From contig NC_091255.1 of NCBI RefSeq assembly GCF_042477335.2, positions 48,896,501-48,960,500 on the forward strand: a stretch of DNA of 64,000 nucleotides, in the 5' to 3' direction. Within the stretch, counting starts at the first letter, position 1; the number at the start of each line of letters is the position of its first letter. Both the position numbers and the translations under genes were made by a program. Below are positions 1 through 11,275 of this stretch, in pieces. The DNA is from Ovis canadensis (lineage: Eukaryota; Chordata; Mammalia; Artiodactyla; Bovidae). Under the pieces are notes generated by a model. The model had not been told where the DNA came from and searched no databases. It saw only the letters and a list, made by a program, of their open reading frames with translations.

Positions 1-204
1 CTCCCTCCTCCTTTCTCCCCCTCCTCCATTTTGTTCGCGGACGCTGGGGACGGTGGGAGCAGATCCATTTCCGGGTTGGCAAAAGGGGCGGCGGCGGCGA
101 GAAGGGGAGCTTGCCGCGGGGCAAGCAGGACTGGACGGAGCCAGAGCCGAGGTAGCGAAGGAGTCGCTCCCGGAGCCGCTGCGGCCAGGTCGGGAAGGGT
201 GGGT
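1..204 (+). other. WIPF2: WIPF2 exon 1 (5' UTR) and promoter-proximal CpG-rich DNA
   Basis: The first 200 bases are GC-rich with many CpGs and no convincing coding frame, as expected for a CpG-island first exon. The assignment is by position: the coding exons of WIPF2 follow on the same strand, and the known gene has one non-coding first exon. The transcription start is not visible and may lie before base 1. The splice donor is not resolved: GT dinucleotides in plausible context occur at 152 (GAG/GTAGCG), 189 (CAG/GTCGGG) and 199 (AGG/GTGGGT). A 67-codon open frame starting at 31 is low-complexity GC sequence and is not taken as coding. Confidence 0.55.
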
Positions 205-1988
205 CCAGGGAGGGTGGGTCCGTCTCTGAAATGACCTGCGGATCTGAATGGGAGGGCGAGCCGGGGGAGGGGGGACTGGGGCGGGGCTGTAAGGGAGAGA
301 GGGGACTTTGGAGGAGGGGCCTGTGGGGGAGAGGGGTCCTGGGGGTGGGACCTAAGGGGAGGGGGATTGGAGGCTGGGTCTAAAGAACCTGGAGAAGAGG
401 GGGCGTGGGGAATCTAAGTAGGGAGGAGTGGTCGGGAATCGGTGTGGGGCGAGCGCTAACTGTGAGATGCGAAGGAAGGTTGTTGAGACAGGAAATAAGG
501 AATCCTGAAGGGTTGGGTGAGGTGAGTAAGACGGCGACTGGGGTGAGGAGCGAGGTAACCGTGCGCAAAAGGAGATGGGGAGGGAGGACCTGTTGGGAAC
601 AGGTAATTAACAGGATGCTCCGGATGAGGAGGCCGCTGTGATATTTGGGGATTGATGAGTGAAAACCACTGGTTATGGGGTAACTGAGGAAATTGCTTAC
701 ATTAGAGGGAATCTGAGAACGTTAGTTGAGAAGAAATCAGAATCGAGTTTAAGGTTGGATTGATAAATGTTGAAGTTCGCAAGGGAGCGCGATCTGCAGT
801 TGAGGGCTCAGGTTGGAATGATGTGAAGTCTTAATTCTGGCCTCCGCCACCTCCCTAGGATCCACCTTCCTTTTCACGCTGTTATCTTTGCCCTGTGTTT
901 GTTTCTGAATGACTTACTGCATGTTTTGGGTGACTTTTTTTCTTTCTTCTGCACATCAGAAGAGAACCTCAGGGAATAAGGACGGTTCTAGCCCTCATGT
1001 GGATTTACTAAGTAACTTTGAGGCAGATCAGTTTTTGTCTCCCCACCCGGCCCCCCCACTGGAGATGTTGGTTTGTGGGTTTGATCCCTTTCTGCATCTA
1101 AAAGATTGTGTTAAGCAAATGGGATCTTTAAAGTGGTTGCGAAGAAGTGATTCCTGAAAATAAGATTGAGATACTGGAATTTAGAAGATACGTCGTTCTC
1201 AGTTTCTTCCTCTCAACATTGTCCATTTTTTTGTGCCTTGTGCCTGGGAAGACTTGGTTTGGATTTGATACATGTCCAATTTTTAAACTTTTCTTATTGT
1301 CAACTTTTAGTAGCAGAAATTTCATATTGTTGTGTTACACTGTATTGGCTGCGGTCAAGACGGGAATGGGGAAGTTAGAGTTGGGGATGAAAGAGGTTGG
1401 TTGATGGAGAGAACTCATGGAGAATGTGGGAGAATGCAGTATTTTATTTTCTAGCTGCCAGAGTGTTTCACTCTTGACAAACACTTGCTTCATGAACTCT
1501 TTGAGAATTCACTAAAAAATAGTTTCAGGTAGTTGAGTCTTTTGCTTTGGTTCAGTCACTTAGGCCTTTTTTGCCAGTTGTTGGGGACTGGTGTGCTCAT
1601 GGCCAGTTTTGGCTTCTTTATTCTTAATCCTTTAACATCTTGACTGTTCTAGGTTTTCCTTTGAGTGTAATACTCTAAACACTTGGTGCATAGGCGAACT
1701 TGTTTAGCTTAGACGTGTTCCTGAAAGTCTTGGCATTTCTGAAGCCTGACGTGGATTAGCTTAAGAGGGGGCAGTTTCTAACTCTGTTTCACACTTGGTA
1801 TCAGAGTAATGTTTATCTTAGTTGGTACTGATTAGTTAGGTGATGTCAACACAGAGATGAAATGCAGGGGCAAGTGGAAGGTGTTGAGAACCGTGGGGTT
1901 TTCAGGTTTTACTGATGGCTTTTAAGAGGGAAGAGACGAGTTCTATTCCTTTTGGTGGATGTTCTTTCTTGACTTCTTAGGCTCTTTG
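205..1988 (+). other. WIPF2 intron 1, proximal part, no gene
   Basis: This is the start of intron 1. Bases about 240-440 are strongly G-rich on the + strand, with many runs of three to six G. After about 900 the sequence is AT-rich intronic DNA with only short open frames. I recognise no repeat family or RNA gene here. Confidence 0.5.
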
Positions 1989-2311
1989 ATATATTCTTTT
2001 TAAAAAAATTATTTATTATTTTATTTTTGGCTGCACATGGGCTTTCTGTAGGTGCTGCGAGCAGGGGCTGCTTTCTAGTTGCGGAGCGAGGGCTTCTCAT
2101 TCTGGAGGATCTTTTGGCGGGCTTCTCATTCTGGAGGCTCTTTTGGCGGGCTTTAGGTCATGTGGGCTTCAGTAGTTTCAGTCTCTGGTTTAGGTAGGCA
2201 CAGGGTCTTAGTTGCTTTGTGGCATGTGAAATCTTCCTGGACCAGGGATTGAACTCGTGTTTCCTGCATTGCATGGTGGATTCTTTACCACTGTACCACC
2301 AGGGAAGTCTG
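1989..2311 (-). mobile_element. CHR-2-type SINE (reverse), with internal 29-bp tandem duplication
   Basis: On the + strand the element starts with an A/T-rich tail and ends with the complement of the tRNA-like head (CCACCAGGGAAGTC). It is flanked by near-perfect 14-bp direct repeats, TCTTAGGCTCTTTG at 1975-1988 and TCTTGGGCTCTTTG at 2312-2325, which mark the target site. Within it, 2092-2120 and 2121-2149 are a 29-bp tandem duplication with one mismatch. Confidence 0.85.
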
Positions 2312-2451
2312 TCTTGGGCTCTTTGGGAGGGTAAACTGGTGTACTTGAATCTTTGTTCCCTTTGCTCTGAATTAATTCTGAAAATCATGGGCTGCTGGTT
2401 CAGGTTGTTTCAGCAACCCAACCCCAGGAAGAACTGCAGGTATGAAGTACA

Positions 2452-3352
2452 TATGGATGGTCCCTGACTAACCATGGTTCGACTTAGAGTTTTCAACTTC
2501 ACAATGGCGTGTAAATGATATGCATTCAGTAGAAGCTGTACTTTGAATGTTTAATTTTGATCTTTTCCTGAGCTATCAATATTTGGCTCTCTCATGATGC
2601 TGAGCAGAGGCAGACAGCCGCAGCTCGCAGTCAGCCGATATGCACTTATAACCATCCTGTGCCCGTACAGCTGTTCCATTTTTCACTTTTAGTACAGTAT
2701 TCAATAAATGACATGAGCTGTTCAGTCAGTTCAGTTGGTCAGCCGTGTCCAATTCCTTTTGACCCCATGTTCGCACGCCAGGTTTCTCTGTCCATCACCA
2801 ACTCCTGAAGCTTGCTCAAACTCATGTCCATCCAGTCAGTGGTGCCATCCAATCATCTCATCCTCTGTCATCCCCTTCTCCTGCCCTCAATCGTTCCCAG
2901 CATCAGGGTCTTTTCTAATGAGTCAGTTCTTCCCATCAGGCGGCCAAAGTATTGGAGCTTCAGCATCAGTCCTTCCAATGAATATTCAGAATTGATTTCC
3001 TTTAGGATTGACTGGTTTGATCTCCTTGCAGTCCAAGGGACTCTCAAGAGTCTTCTCCAACACCACAATTCAAAAGCATCAGTTCTTCAGCGCTCAGCTT
3101 TCTTTATGGTCCAACTCTCACATCCATACGTGGTTACTGGAAAAACCAGGGCTATTCGGTACTTTATTTTAAAATAGGCTTTGTGTTAGATGATTTTGCC
3201 CAACTGTAGGCTAATGTACGTGTTCTGAGCATGTTTAAAGTAGGCTAGGCCAAGCTAAGTTCTGATGTCCTATAGGTTAGGTGTATTAAATGTATTTTCG
3301 ACTTAATGGTATTTTCAGTTTATGATGGACTTATCAGGATGTAACCTATCTG
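2452..3352. repeat. Ancient Tigger/hAT-like DNA transposon fossil, split by BovB
   Basis: The two parts, about 2452-2722 and 3155-3352, resemble one mammalian DNA-transposon consensus known to me. The left part contains GGTTCGACTTAGAGTTTTCA and the right part TTTTCGACTTAATGG followed by a degraded inverted copy of the left end. The middle is occupied by a later BovB insertion. The family name is from memory and uncertain. Confidence 0.55.
2723..3154 (-). mobile_element. BovB LINE 3' fragment (reverse)
   Basis: This is the reverse complement of the BovB 3' end, beginning with the typical TTCAGTCAGTTCAGT motif and running into the degraded end of the reverse-transcriptase frame. It is 5'-truncated. 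It sits inside the older DNA transposon, with imperfect flanking repeats GCTGTTC and GCTATTC. Confidence 0.85.
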
Positions 3353-4898
3353 TACACTTATTTGAGGGTTAAAAACATGCTTAATATTTTGCTGTCATTT
3401 AAGCCTACAGTGCATCTTTTTTGGTTTGTTTTTAAGAAGGTTTGGAAAAAAGTTGGGGAGGCTCTGGGCAGACTTTTAGCGTAGCCTGCTTCTTTCACAT
3501 AATGGTTTTCCGTTTTTCCTATCCTGCCATGTGTTTCTGTTGCTCTGCTGGAGCCAGTCCCAAGTGGAAAACAGCAAATTGCACATTTTTTCCCCCTCCT
3601 TTTTAGTCTCTGGTGGATGTCTTGTTTGTGTCACAGTTTGATACCACCAAATTGAAAGAATTCTTTACTGCTTCAGAGGGAGAGGGTGACAGAAGCTGAG
3701 CTGGGTTTCCTGGGCCAGAGAATGGACTCTGTCAAAGCAGAGAATAGTTGCAGAAACACAAACCGGGACCTTGAAGCTGTGACTAACATTTTGGCAACAT
3801 GCTTCCCTGTGCCAAATAACTTCTTTTCTTCCTGAGTGTGATTGTTGATCTCCTTCTCAAAGTAGGCTCTTGTTGCTACTGTTCTGCACACAGCTCCCGA
3901 GCAGAATTTGGCAGAGTTCCGGTTGACTGTCTCTTGGGGGATGTGGCCTGGATTAGAGTAGATGGGGTGTTCCATGTCAAAGTGAGGTTCATTGGCAGAT
4001 CCTGAGAGCCTCTCTGCGAGGAAATGGAGGCGGTACTCTTTACTGAATGTTCTTACACTCCTTTATGTTTCTTCTAAATTCAAATCTGGTTCTTATTCAT
4101 CTGGTGATTAAATGCAGGATCATTGCCTTTGCCTAGCTTTGAAAGTCCAAGGCGTTGAGGGGAAGAGAGTGTTTCCGACTTTTTTCCACCTCATTCTCAT
4201 TCCCAAGCCTTTGAGCCTAGGGAGCCACAGACTAAACTCATGAGCACTTTTTGGTATTATTATCAAAGGGTTTTTAAAAATACTGGATAGAGCTTTATGG
4301 AGAAAAGCAATGTTAGTAGGGAAAGAAGGCATTTGCCAATATGTGTGTCTGTCTTAGCTCTCTTAAGATTTTGGCTGATGCCTGTGGAGGCAAATAGGTT
4401 ATGTTATCAAATAGGAAAGCCAGGCATTGGCTTCTCACTTGCCAGTTAGGCTTGGCAAAGTTGTAACAATTTAGTATGACCATCCTAAATACTTAATTCT
4501 ACTTAGTAAGTGCTCTTTTCAGTGTGTTCTGTTTAGTGGATGCACTTTTGTTTTTCAGGAGATGGTTATTTGAAGATAACTGTGTCTCCTTTAGGTTTTG
4601 GAATGGATTATGAAGATCATTTCTCGCAGTATATGGCAGTGGCCCTGTAACATTGGAGAGAACCTCAAAACAAATTTTGGTGGCCCTGGGTTCACCTTTC
4701 TTCTCCCTTCCTTAGCCCAGAGGATTCTGTTCCTGACATGCAGGTTCAGATCCAGAGGGTCTGACCCTGGCCCAGGGCTTTGACTATGGTAGCAAATACG
4801 ATTATTGGAGTTGTATTCAACCTAGTCTCAGGTCTTTCTTTCCGGAAGAATGTCTTGAAGTGTGGCAGATCTGTGTAAACAAGGAACACGTGTAGATT
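3353..4898 (+). other. WIPF2 intron 1, unassigned
   Basis: Intronic sequence with only short random open frames on both strands. I recognise no gene, RNA or repeat family in this stretch. Confidence 0.4.
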
Positions 4899-4909
4899 TC
4901 CTCCCCATT

Positions 4910-5225
4910 AAAAAAAATTTTGCGGGGGGGGCGGGGCGGTCTTTGCTGGGTGTTTGCTGCTCGCGCGGGCTTTCTCGACCTCCCGCAAGTGGGGCCTGCT
5001 CTTTGTTGGGGGGCACAGGCTTCTCATTGCAGTGGCTTGTCTTGTGGCGCACAGGCTCTAGAGCGTGGGCGCAGCAGTTGCGGCTCCTCGGGGGCTCTAG
5101 AGGCTCTATGGTTGTGGTGCACAGGCTTGTTCTGTAGCGTGTGGAATCTTCCCAGACCAGGGAGTTAATCCTCGTCCCCTCCATTGGTAGGCGGATTCCT
5201 ATCCACTGTACCACCAGGGATGTCC
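4910..5225 (-). mobile_element. CHR-2-type SINE (reverse), nearly full length
   Basis: A GC-rich reverse CHR-2 element runs from a T/A-rich tail junction to the head complement (CCACCAGGGATGTC). It is flanked by perfect 11-bp target duplications TCCTCCCCATT at 4899-4909 and 5226-5236. The preserved CpGs and perfect duplication suggest a comparatively young insertion. The long open frames here on both strands are SINE-derived. Confidence 0.9.
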
Positions 5226-5863
5226 TCCTCCCCATTTAATAATTGGTTTTCAAACATTTTTTAGCTTCTTAAACTTCATGGATTTATATTACGCTCCATT
5301 TAGATTGAGGCCCCTGAGTAAAGTAATTTGTTTTTAGTTGGTATTTATGATAATATTTCCATACGAATTCATCAGCCTGCTCTCTGTGCTCATAGAAAAC
5401 CTGAATCAAGTAATCTCTTTCTTTTTCCCTCCCAATAAACCCTCTGACTGTGGAACAGTCTCCATATGTCCATATTGGAACATTTGGTTTTTTTTAAAAA
5501 AGGAATTTTCTAAAGGGGTACAGTGTATTATGGGCCCTGCTGTCTGAGACGTGTGGAGAGTGAGTTTTCCTTCTTTCCACTTCCACCTTCCCAGTGCTCA
5601 GATGTAGGCAGGGTGTTTGTCATTAAAGATCCAGGTATGAGATTAAACTCTTGCTGTCAGTATCTTACAAGGACAGGACTTTTAAGAAAATAATAATAAA
5701 AATATTATTATTTTCTTAAATAGATAATATACTCACATGGCCCAGAATTTGAAAGGTCAATAAATGGTGGCACTGAGCAGCCTGCCCTCTACCCTTGTCT
5801 ACCCTTCGTTCTGGTTTGTCTTCCCAGGGTCAGCTAATAGTATCAGTTTCTTGAGATCCTTTT

Positions 5864-6126
5864 TTCCTTTTTTTAGTCTTATTTATTTTTGGCTGCGCCG
5901 GGTCTTTGCTGCACGTGGGCTTTTTCTTAGTTGCCGTGCTTGGGATTCATGTTCCAGTGGTTTTTATTATTGGGGAGAATGGCCTGTAGGATGCTCAGGC
6001 CTCAGTAGTTGTGGCACGTGGGCTTAGTCCAGAGAGGCTTGTGGGATCTTCCGAGACCAGGGATGGATCCCATATCCCTGGCATTGGCAGGCAGATTCTT
6101 AACCCACTGGACCACCAGGTAAGTCC
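5864..6126 (-). mobile_element. CHR-2-type SINE (reverse)
   Basis: Reverse CHR-2 element with the typical GGCTGCGCCGGGTCTTTGCT segment and head complement GGACCACCAGG. Imperfect flanking repeats (CTTGAGATCCTTT before, CTTGACATCCTTT after) mark the target site. Confidence 0.85.
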
Positions 6127-6439
6127 TCTTGACATCCTTTCCAGAGATAATGTGTACAAAGTAAATATATATGTGTCTTGTATTTTTTAAAATGAGTGTC
6201 ACACACTAATTCTATGTACAGTTTTTAAAAAACTTATTTTGGCAATCAGTCATTCTATATGAACAGTAAAGAGAGTAACACCTGCCCTATCCTGGTAGAT
6301 ATTTAATGTTTCCAGTCTTTTGCTGTTACAAACTATGCTCCAGAGAAAAACTATATATATTGGCCTTTTGAATGTGTGATTATATCTGTAGGGTAAATTA
6401 GAACTGCTGAGGCTGCTGTTTTGGGGGCCCTGTTATTCA

Positions 6440-6790
6440 TTTCCTTGACAATTTTTGAGTTCCTACTGTGTGCCAAGCACTATGGTAGGTCCTGGTGATG
6501 GAACAGTGAAAACAAAACTGATTCAGCCTTTGCACTCATGCGGTTATGGTGTAGTGGGGAAAACATCCATTAAACGGGTAATTAATTACTGTTGCTGACA
6601 GTACAGTAGAGAGTGCAAATGGGAAGCCTGACCCTAGTTCATGGAGAAGGCGGCCGATCAGGGAAGGTCCCTGAGGAATTGACTTCTAAGGCTGAAACCT
6701 AAAGGCTGAGGGGAGGAAATGGCAAAGGTGAAGGTCCTGAGGAGGGAAAGAACGTGGCTGTGTGGACAGTTGAAGGGAGTCCCGGTGTGT
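6440..6790 (+). repeat. L2 LINE 3'-end fragment
   Basis: The phrase TGTGTGCCAAGCACTATGGTAGG, followed by text resembling the L2 consensus (gains and losses around a gained-weight-like purine-rich tail), is typical of an old L2 3' end. It is diverged and has no open frame. Confidence 0.65.
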
Positions 6791-9755
6791 TTGGACCTTA
6801 GGGAGTGAGAAACAGAGAGATAGGAGGCAAGACTTCAGAGAGTGTGAGTTCTTAAAAAATACAGGTAAATGGCATAGTTCATTTTGAGTTCAACCTTTCC
6901 AATAGAGATTTTTTTCTGTTAGTTCTTTCCACTGGGACTAGTTTACCACTGTTGATGCTGAAATCATCAATATCATAAAGAATCGGAATTCTGTACAGTG
7001 GAACATGCTTTCAGAAAAATTTTCTGAATAAAGCCTGTTCTTTTAGTCTTGATTTCTTTTAGATCCTGCCCATTAAACTCTTGTGGCTGGATTAGAACTT
7101 AAAAGGTGGGGCTCTTGAGAACTGGTTTGGAGATTGTTGGGGAGCTGTTCTTAGATCTTGGGGGATGATAGGCTAGTTGGCCAGACCTGGTTATTTAAAA
7201 AACAAAAACCTCTTCACTTCTGGGGATTATTGACTGTTTTTCTGGTAAGCGTCATGGGCTGGAGAGAGAACACAGATGTTCTTCTTGTGAACTACTGAAA
7301 ATAATTCGTCATCTAGGCCATATGTCTTAACATGGTGCATATATCTTACTGGACATGCAAAAGGATCAGTAGCTCAGGGCCATTATAACTCTGAATATAT
7401 GAAACCATTTTTATCTGCTGTATCTGCAGTATATTTTATATTGACTTTTGTTCAGGAATCACAGTACTCTTCCTCAAAGCCCAGATGGTCCTGTTTTGAT
7501 TTAGTTCTTACTTGTGTAATTGGATCAGCTTGCCCTGTTTTCATACTTCAAAGTAGACTCCTGATTTTGCAGACTATCACTAGTGATCTCGGAATGAAAA
7601 TGTGCAGATTTTTCTAGCATTTCACCAAGGAGCATCTGTATATCTGATGGCTTAAGGGTATTAGAGGGAGAGAAGAAACTCTTCTGCAGTGAAAGTTGCA
7701 GCTTCGTTAATAGACTTTCTGTGGTGAGTTGGGACTTAATATATTATCTTTGAGATGAGGCATGACACTTCTCTCCATTTGAAGTCTGGATCAACGTTTT
7801 ATGGAGCATCTGCTTAAATTTTCTTTCAGGCCTTTTCTTAATGGAGACTGTCATCACTGATTTTCCTTCCTCTGACTGTTCTCTGTATATGTTTTCTGCT
7901 TTTATATTTGTGCTGTGCAAAGGATGGAATGCACATACAAGCCAAGCGCCAGTCCTGTGAGATGGCCAGCCTCGAGTGAGAAGAGCTGGTTTTTGTCATT
8001 AGTGACTAGATTTCAGCCTACTTGATAAGTCTTTTAATTTCATTAACAGTTTCTTAGAATTTGTAAAGATATTTTGATAGCAGATGTTGGTTATTTTTGT
8101 TTTTCAGTTAGTTGCATTAAGTTGAGAACAAGACCTGAAAAGGGGGCTGAGTAATTGGTTTTGAGATTTATCCCTCTATTTTTGTGCTTACCTTTGCTTA
8201 CGAGTTCTCGTGGTGGCCTGGAAATTCCTCACGTACTTGACTTGTGATGGTGTGAGTGCTGGGTGGTGAACCTTGCTTGGTTACACCCAGGCTGTGGCAC
8301 AGATTCAGGTCACATTAGGCAGCCTGCTTCATTGCAGTTGAGCCTGAGACATGAATTATTTTGGTTTGTTTGGGATTTTCTACTTTGTTTAACTGCATTG
8401 GTAGCAGATCCAATGTTGACCTTTCTTGGGAAATTTTGGTAGTCTGAAGCTTGGTTTTGTTGTACAGTGTTAGAGTTTTTGGTTTTAGTAGTTAAATTTA
8501 AAATCAAAATAGTAAGAATATATAAAGAGTCAAATAGTACTATAAGTCTTATAGTACTTAAAGAGCTGCTCCATTTCTCCTTACCTATCCTCTGAATGCT
8601 TTTAATATTTTTAATAATAATACTTTTAATATTTTTTCTGATGTATATTCATGTTTCTACATAGTATTCTTACACTGTTATGTCTTGATTTTTCCATTCT
8701 TAGGTATTATCTATTGAGTTTCTGCTGTGGACACTTGAGTTTTGCATTCTTATGATGCTATTCATGCACAACCCTTCCTGCTCTCTGCTTTATATATATA
8801 TATATCACTATCTTGATTAAATCAATATTATATATGTTTTGGTATTATATATCATATATCACGATTCAAGTAGAAAAACCAACCATTCTTGGTATTTCAC
8901 AGATTATCAAATCATGAAAGGCCAGGGGAGCATAGGTCAGGGAAAGCCACTTGCCGGGTTTGAAAGAAACTGCAGTCATTAATAATCCTGACTGCCTTAA
9001 ACACCAAAGCAGCCAATTTACAGAACATTGAAAACTGCTGCAAACCACGTGTCTGTCATCTGTCAGAGGCTACACACCTGCTCATTGTTCCTGGAAGACC
9101 AATAATGGCATCTACCTTCTTTCTATCTTCTAGATCTTGAGTGAATGCTATGTGTTGGTGGGATTTAAACCACAACCCAGTGACAGGGGATTCTAGGAAA
9201 AGTAGTTCCCAGACCTCCAGCCTCCCTCCTCTCCTGTGAGTCCAGAAGGGAGTAGAGGTGAGTGTTATCAAAAGAAGAGAAAAAAGTAGCATCCAGTATA
9301 ATGACTGTGTACTATGATTATATTTCCTTCTTTATATATATATTTTTTTTTCCTTAAGTATTATATTTGCCTTTTTTTCCTGTCTTATTTCCTTTTTTTG
9401 CTTGACTTACTAAGTATCAGTCATTAATTCATCCCTAACCTTGGATGGAAGTATCTCCTCTCAGCACATTTAAACATGTTAGTGGAGTCTCTTCCAGAGA
9501 CTTTATGAAAAAGATCTATAGGATGGGTGCATTTTTTAAGGGTTTGCCTGTCTGAATCATCTGTTTTCTACCTTCATGCTGGTTGATAGTTTGACTAGAT
9601 ATAAAATACTTTGTTGGGGATCATATTTCTTTGGAAATTTTAAACCGTGCTTTGTGGCTTTCTAACTTTCAATAATAATATTATGAAATTTGGTGCTATT
9701 CAATTCTAGATTCTTTGTATAGGATCTGTTTTTTCCTCTGAAAGATTTTAGGGTC
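6791..9755 (+). other. WIPF2 intron 1, unassigned
   Basis: Mostly unique AT-rich intron. A short TATATA repeat lies near 8792-8806. I see no supported gene or recent mobile element. Confidence 0.4.
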
Positions 9756-9757
9756 TT

Positions 9758-9818
9758 GTCTTACCTGCCTCCTGCATTGGAGGGCGGTTTCTTAACCACT
9801 GGACCACCAGACTAGTCC
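9758..9818 (-). mobile_element. CHR-2-type SINE head fragment (reverse)
   Basis: Only the head complement of the SINE is present: the B-box region TGCATTGGAGGGCGG followed by CTTAACCACTGGACCACCAG. It is a severely truncated copy. Confidence 0.7.
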
Positions 9819-9899
9819 CATTTAGGGTCTTGTCTTTATCCCTGGTATTCTGGAATGCAGTGATGTGCCTTGGGGTGGATATTAGAATTCATCATGCTT

Positions 9900-10022
9900 G
9901 GGAGTTCCCTGGTGGTCCAGTGGTTAGGACTCCATGTTTCTGCTAGTGGGGGCCCAGGTTTGATCCCTAGTTGGGGAACTAATAAGATCCCACAAGTTGT
10001 ACAGTATGGCCCGGGGGCGGGG
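9900..10022 (+). mobile_element. CHR-2-type SINE head (forward)
   Basis: The element begins GGGAGTTCCCTGGTGGTCCA and carries a B-box-like segment GGTTTGATCCC, with the body ending after the GATCCCACAAG segment and a G-rich run. It is about 120 bp and lacks the longer CHR-2 body. Confidence 0.85.
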
Positions 10023-10083
10023 GGGGGAATTCATCATGCTTGAGATTCAGTGGGCCATGTCAGTCTGCAGCTTATTTTCATCT

Positions 10084-10295
10084 ACTTCCCTGGTGGCTCA
10101 GATGGTAAAGAATCTGCCTGTAGTGTGGGAAACCTGGGTTCGATCCCTGGAGTCAGGACGATCCCCTGGAGAAGGGAATGGCAGCCGACTCCAGCATTCT
10201 TACCTGGAGAAATGCATGGACAGAGGAGCCTGGCAGGCTGTAGTCTGTGGGTCGCAGAGAGTCAGACCTGACTGAGCGACTTAACACTTTCACCC
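10084..10295 (+). mobile_element. Bov-tA SINE (forward)
   Basis: A full-length tRNA-derived SINE runs from the TTCCCTGGTGGCTCAG head to the GACTGAGCGACTTAAC tail. The Pol III A-box region (TGGCTCAGATGG) and the B box (GGTTCGATCCC) are both readable. Confidence 0.9.
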
Positions 10296-10559
10296 TTTCC
10301 ATCTGTCAAGTTTTTCTGTATTATCATCTCTTATAATGTATTCTCTCTCTGATAATTATTTCTCTCCTCCCTATTTCTCGGAACCCCTGTTATCCAGATG
10401 GTGAAACTCCTAGACTAGCCCTCAATTTTTTTTCCTTGTGAATTTTTTTCCCTCATTCAGTTTTCAGACAGCCTTAGTTTTTTCTTCCAGCTCTTGTATT
10501 TTAAATATTTACCATCATTTTTTTTTTTAGTTTCCAAGAAATTTTCTCCAAATTTTTAA

Positions 10560-10650
10560 AAATTTATTTTTAATTGGAGGATAATTGCTTTACGATATTA
10601 CGTTGGTGTCTGCCATACATCACCATGAGTCAGCCATAGGTATACGTATC
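10560..10650. repeat. Dispersed repeat fragment, LINE-like
   Basis: The sequence TTTTAATTGGAGGATAATTGC and the following 60 bases reappear with changes at about 11197-11270. The two copies indicate a dispersed repeat. I cannot name the family with certainty. Confidence 0.5.
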
Positions 10651-11189
10651 TCAGAATTTTATGTATACATTTTTTTGCATGTTGTCAGGAATTCTGTTTT
10701 GCTTATTTACTTTGCTTCCTGTCTTTCATGTGAGAGGTTCTCTTGAAACGTCTAATAATTCTTGGCTATCTGTTCATTTTTAAGGATAGGGCACTAAAAC
10801 ACTGAGTGCAGATCCCTGGGTCATCAAGTGGTGGGCACCATTTTAGGGTGGATTGGCACTGGTCACTTTCCTCAGAGAGGACTGCTCCGGTTTTCTGCTT
10901 GGAGAGTATTAGCCCAGCAGCAGGTGTCTTTGGAGCTGAGTGGGAGAAGAGAGCTGGGGATGGGGAGAGGTCTCGTTATTGAGGACAAGTTAGACTTGCT
11001 TGATCCCCATTTGTTCTCAGTATGGCTCAGCTGCCCTTAGCTATCACTGGTCCCTTGGTTCAGAGACCGTCTGGTTCAGCTTCTCTCATCTTCTGCCAGG
11101 CAGTGTAGGGGCGGGGACAGAAGGATAGAAGAATCGTATTTCTTACACAGACTTTTTGTCTTTGTCTTTGTTTTGTTTTTCTTTTTTTT

Positions 11190-11275
11190 TTTTTTAATTG
11201 GAGGACAATTGCTCTACAATATTGTGTTGGCCTCTGCCACACATCAGCATGAATTAGCAGCAGGTACATCACACA
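11190..11275. repeat. Second copy of the LINE-like dispersed repeat
   Basis: This is the related copy of 10560-10650: TTTTAATTGGAGGACAATTGC followed by similar text ending in CATCAGCATGAATTAGC. Same orientation, preceded by a T-run. Confidence 0.5.

Noticed and set aside
4862-5235. Open frames of 80-135 codons around 5 kb on both strands
   Set aside because: They lie in a GC-rich reverse CHR-2 SINE with a perfect target duplication.
10084-10295. tRNA gene (intact A and B boxes)
   Set aside because: The boxes belong to the head of a Bov-tA SINE. No cloverleaf or mature tRNA length is present.
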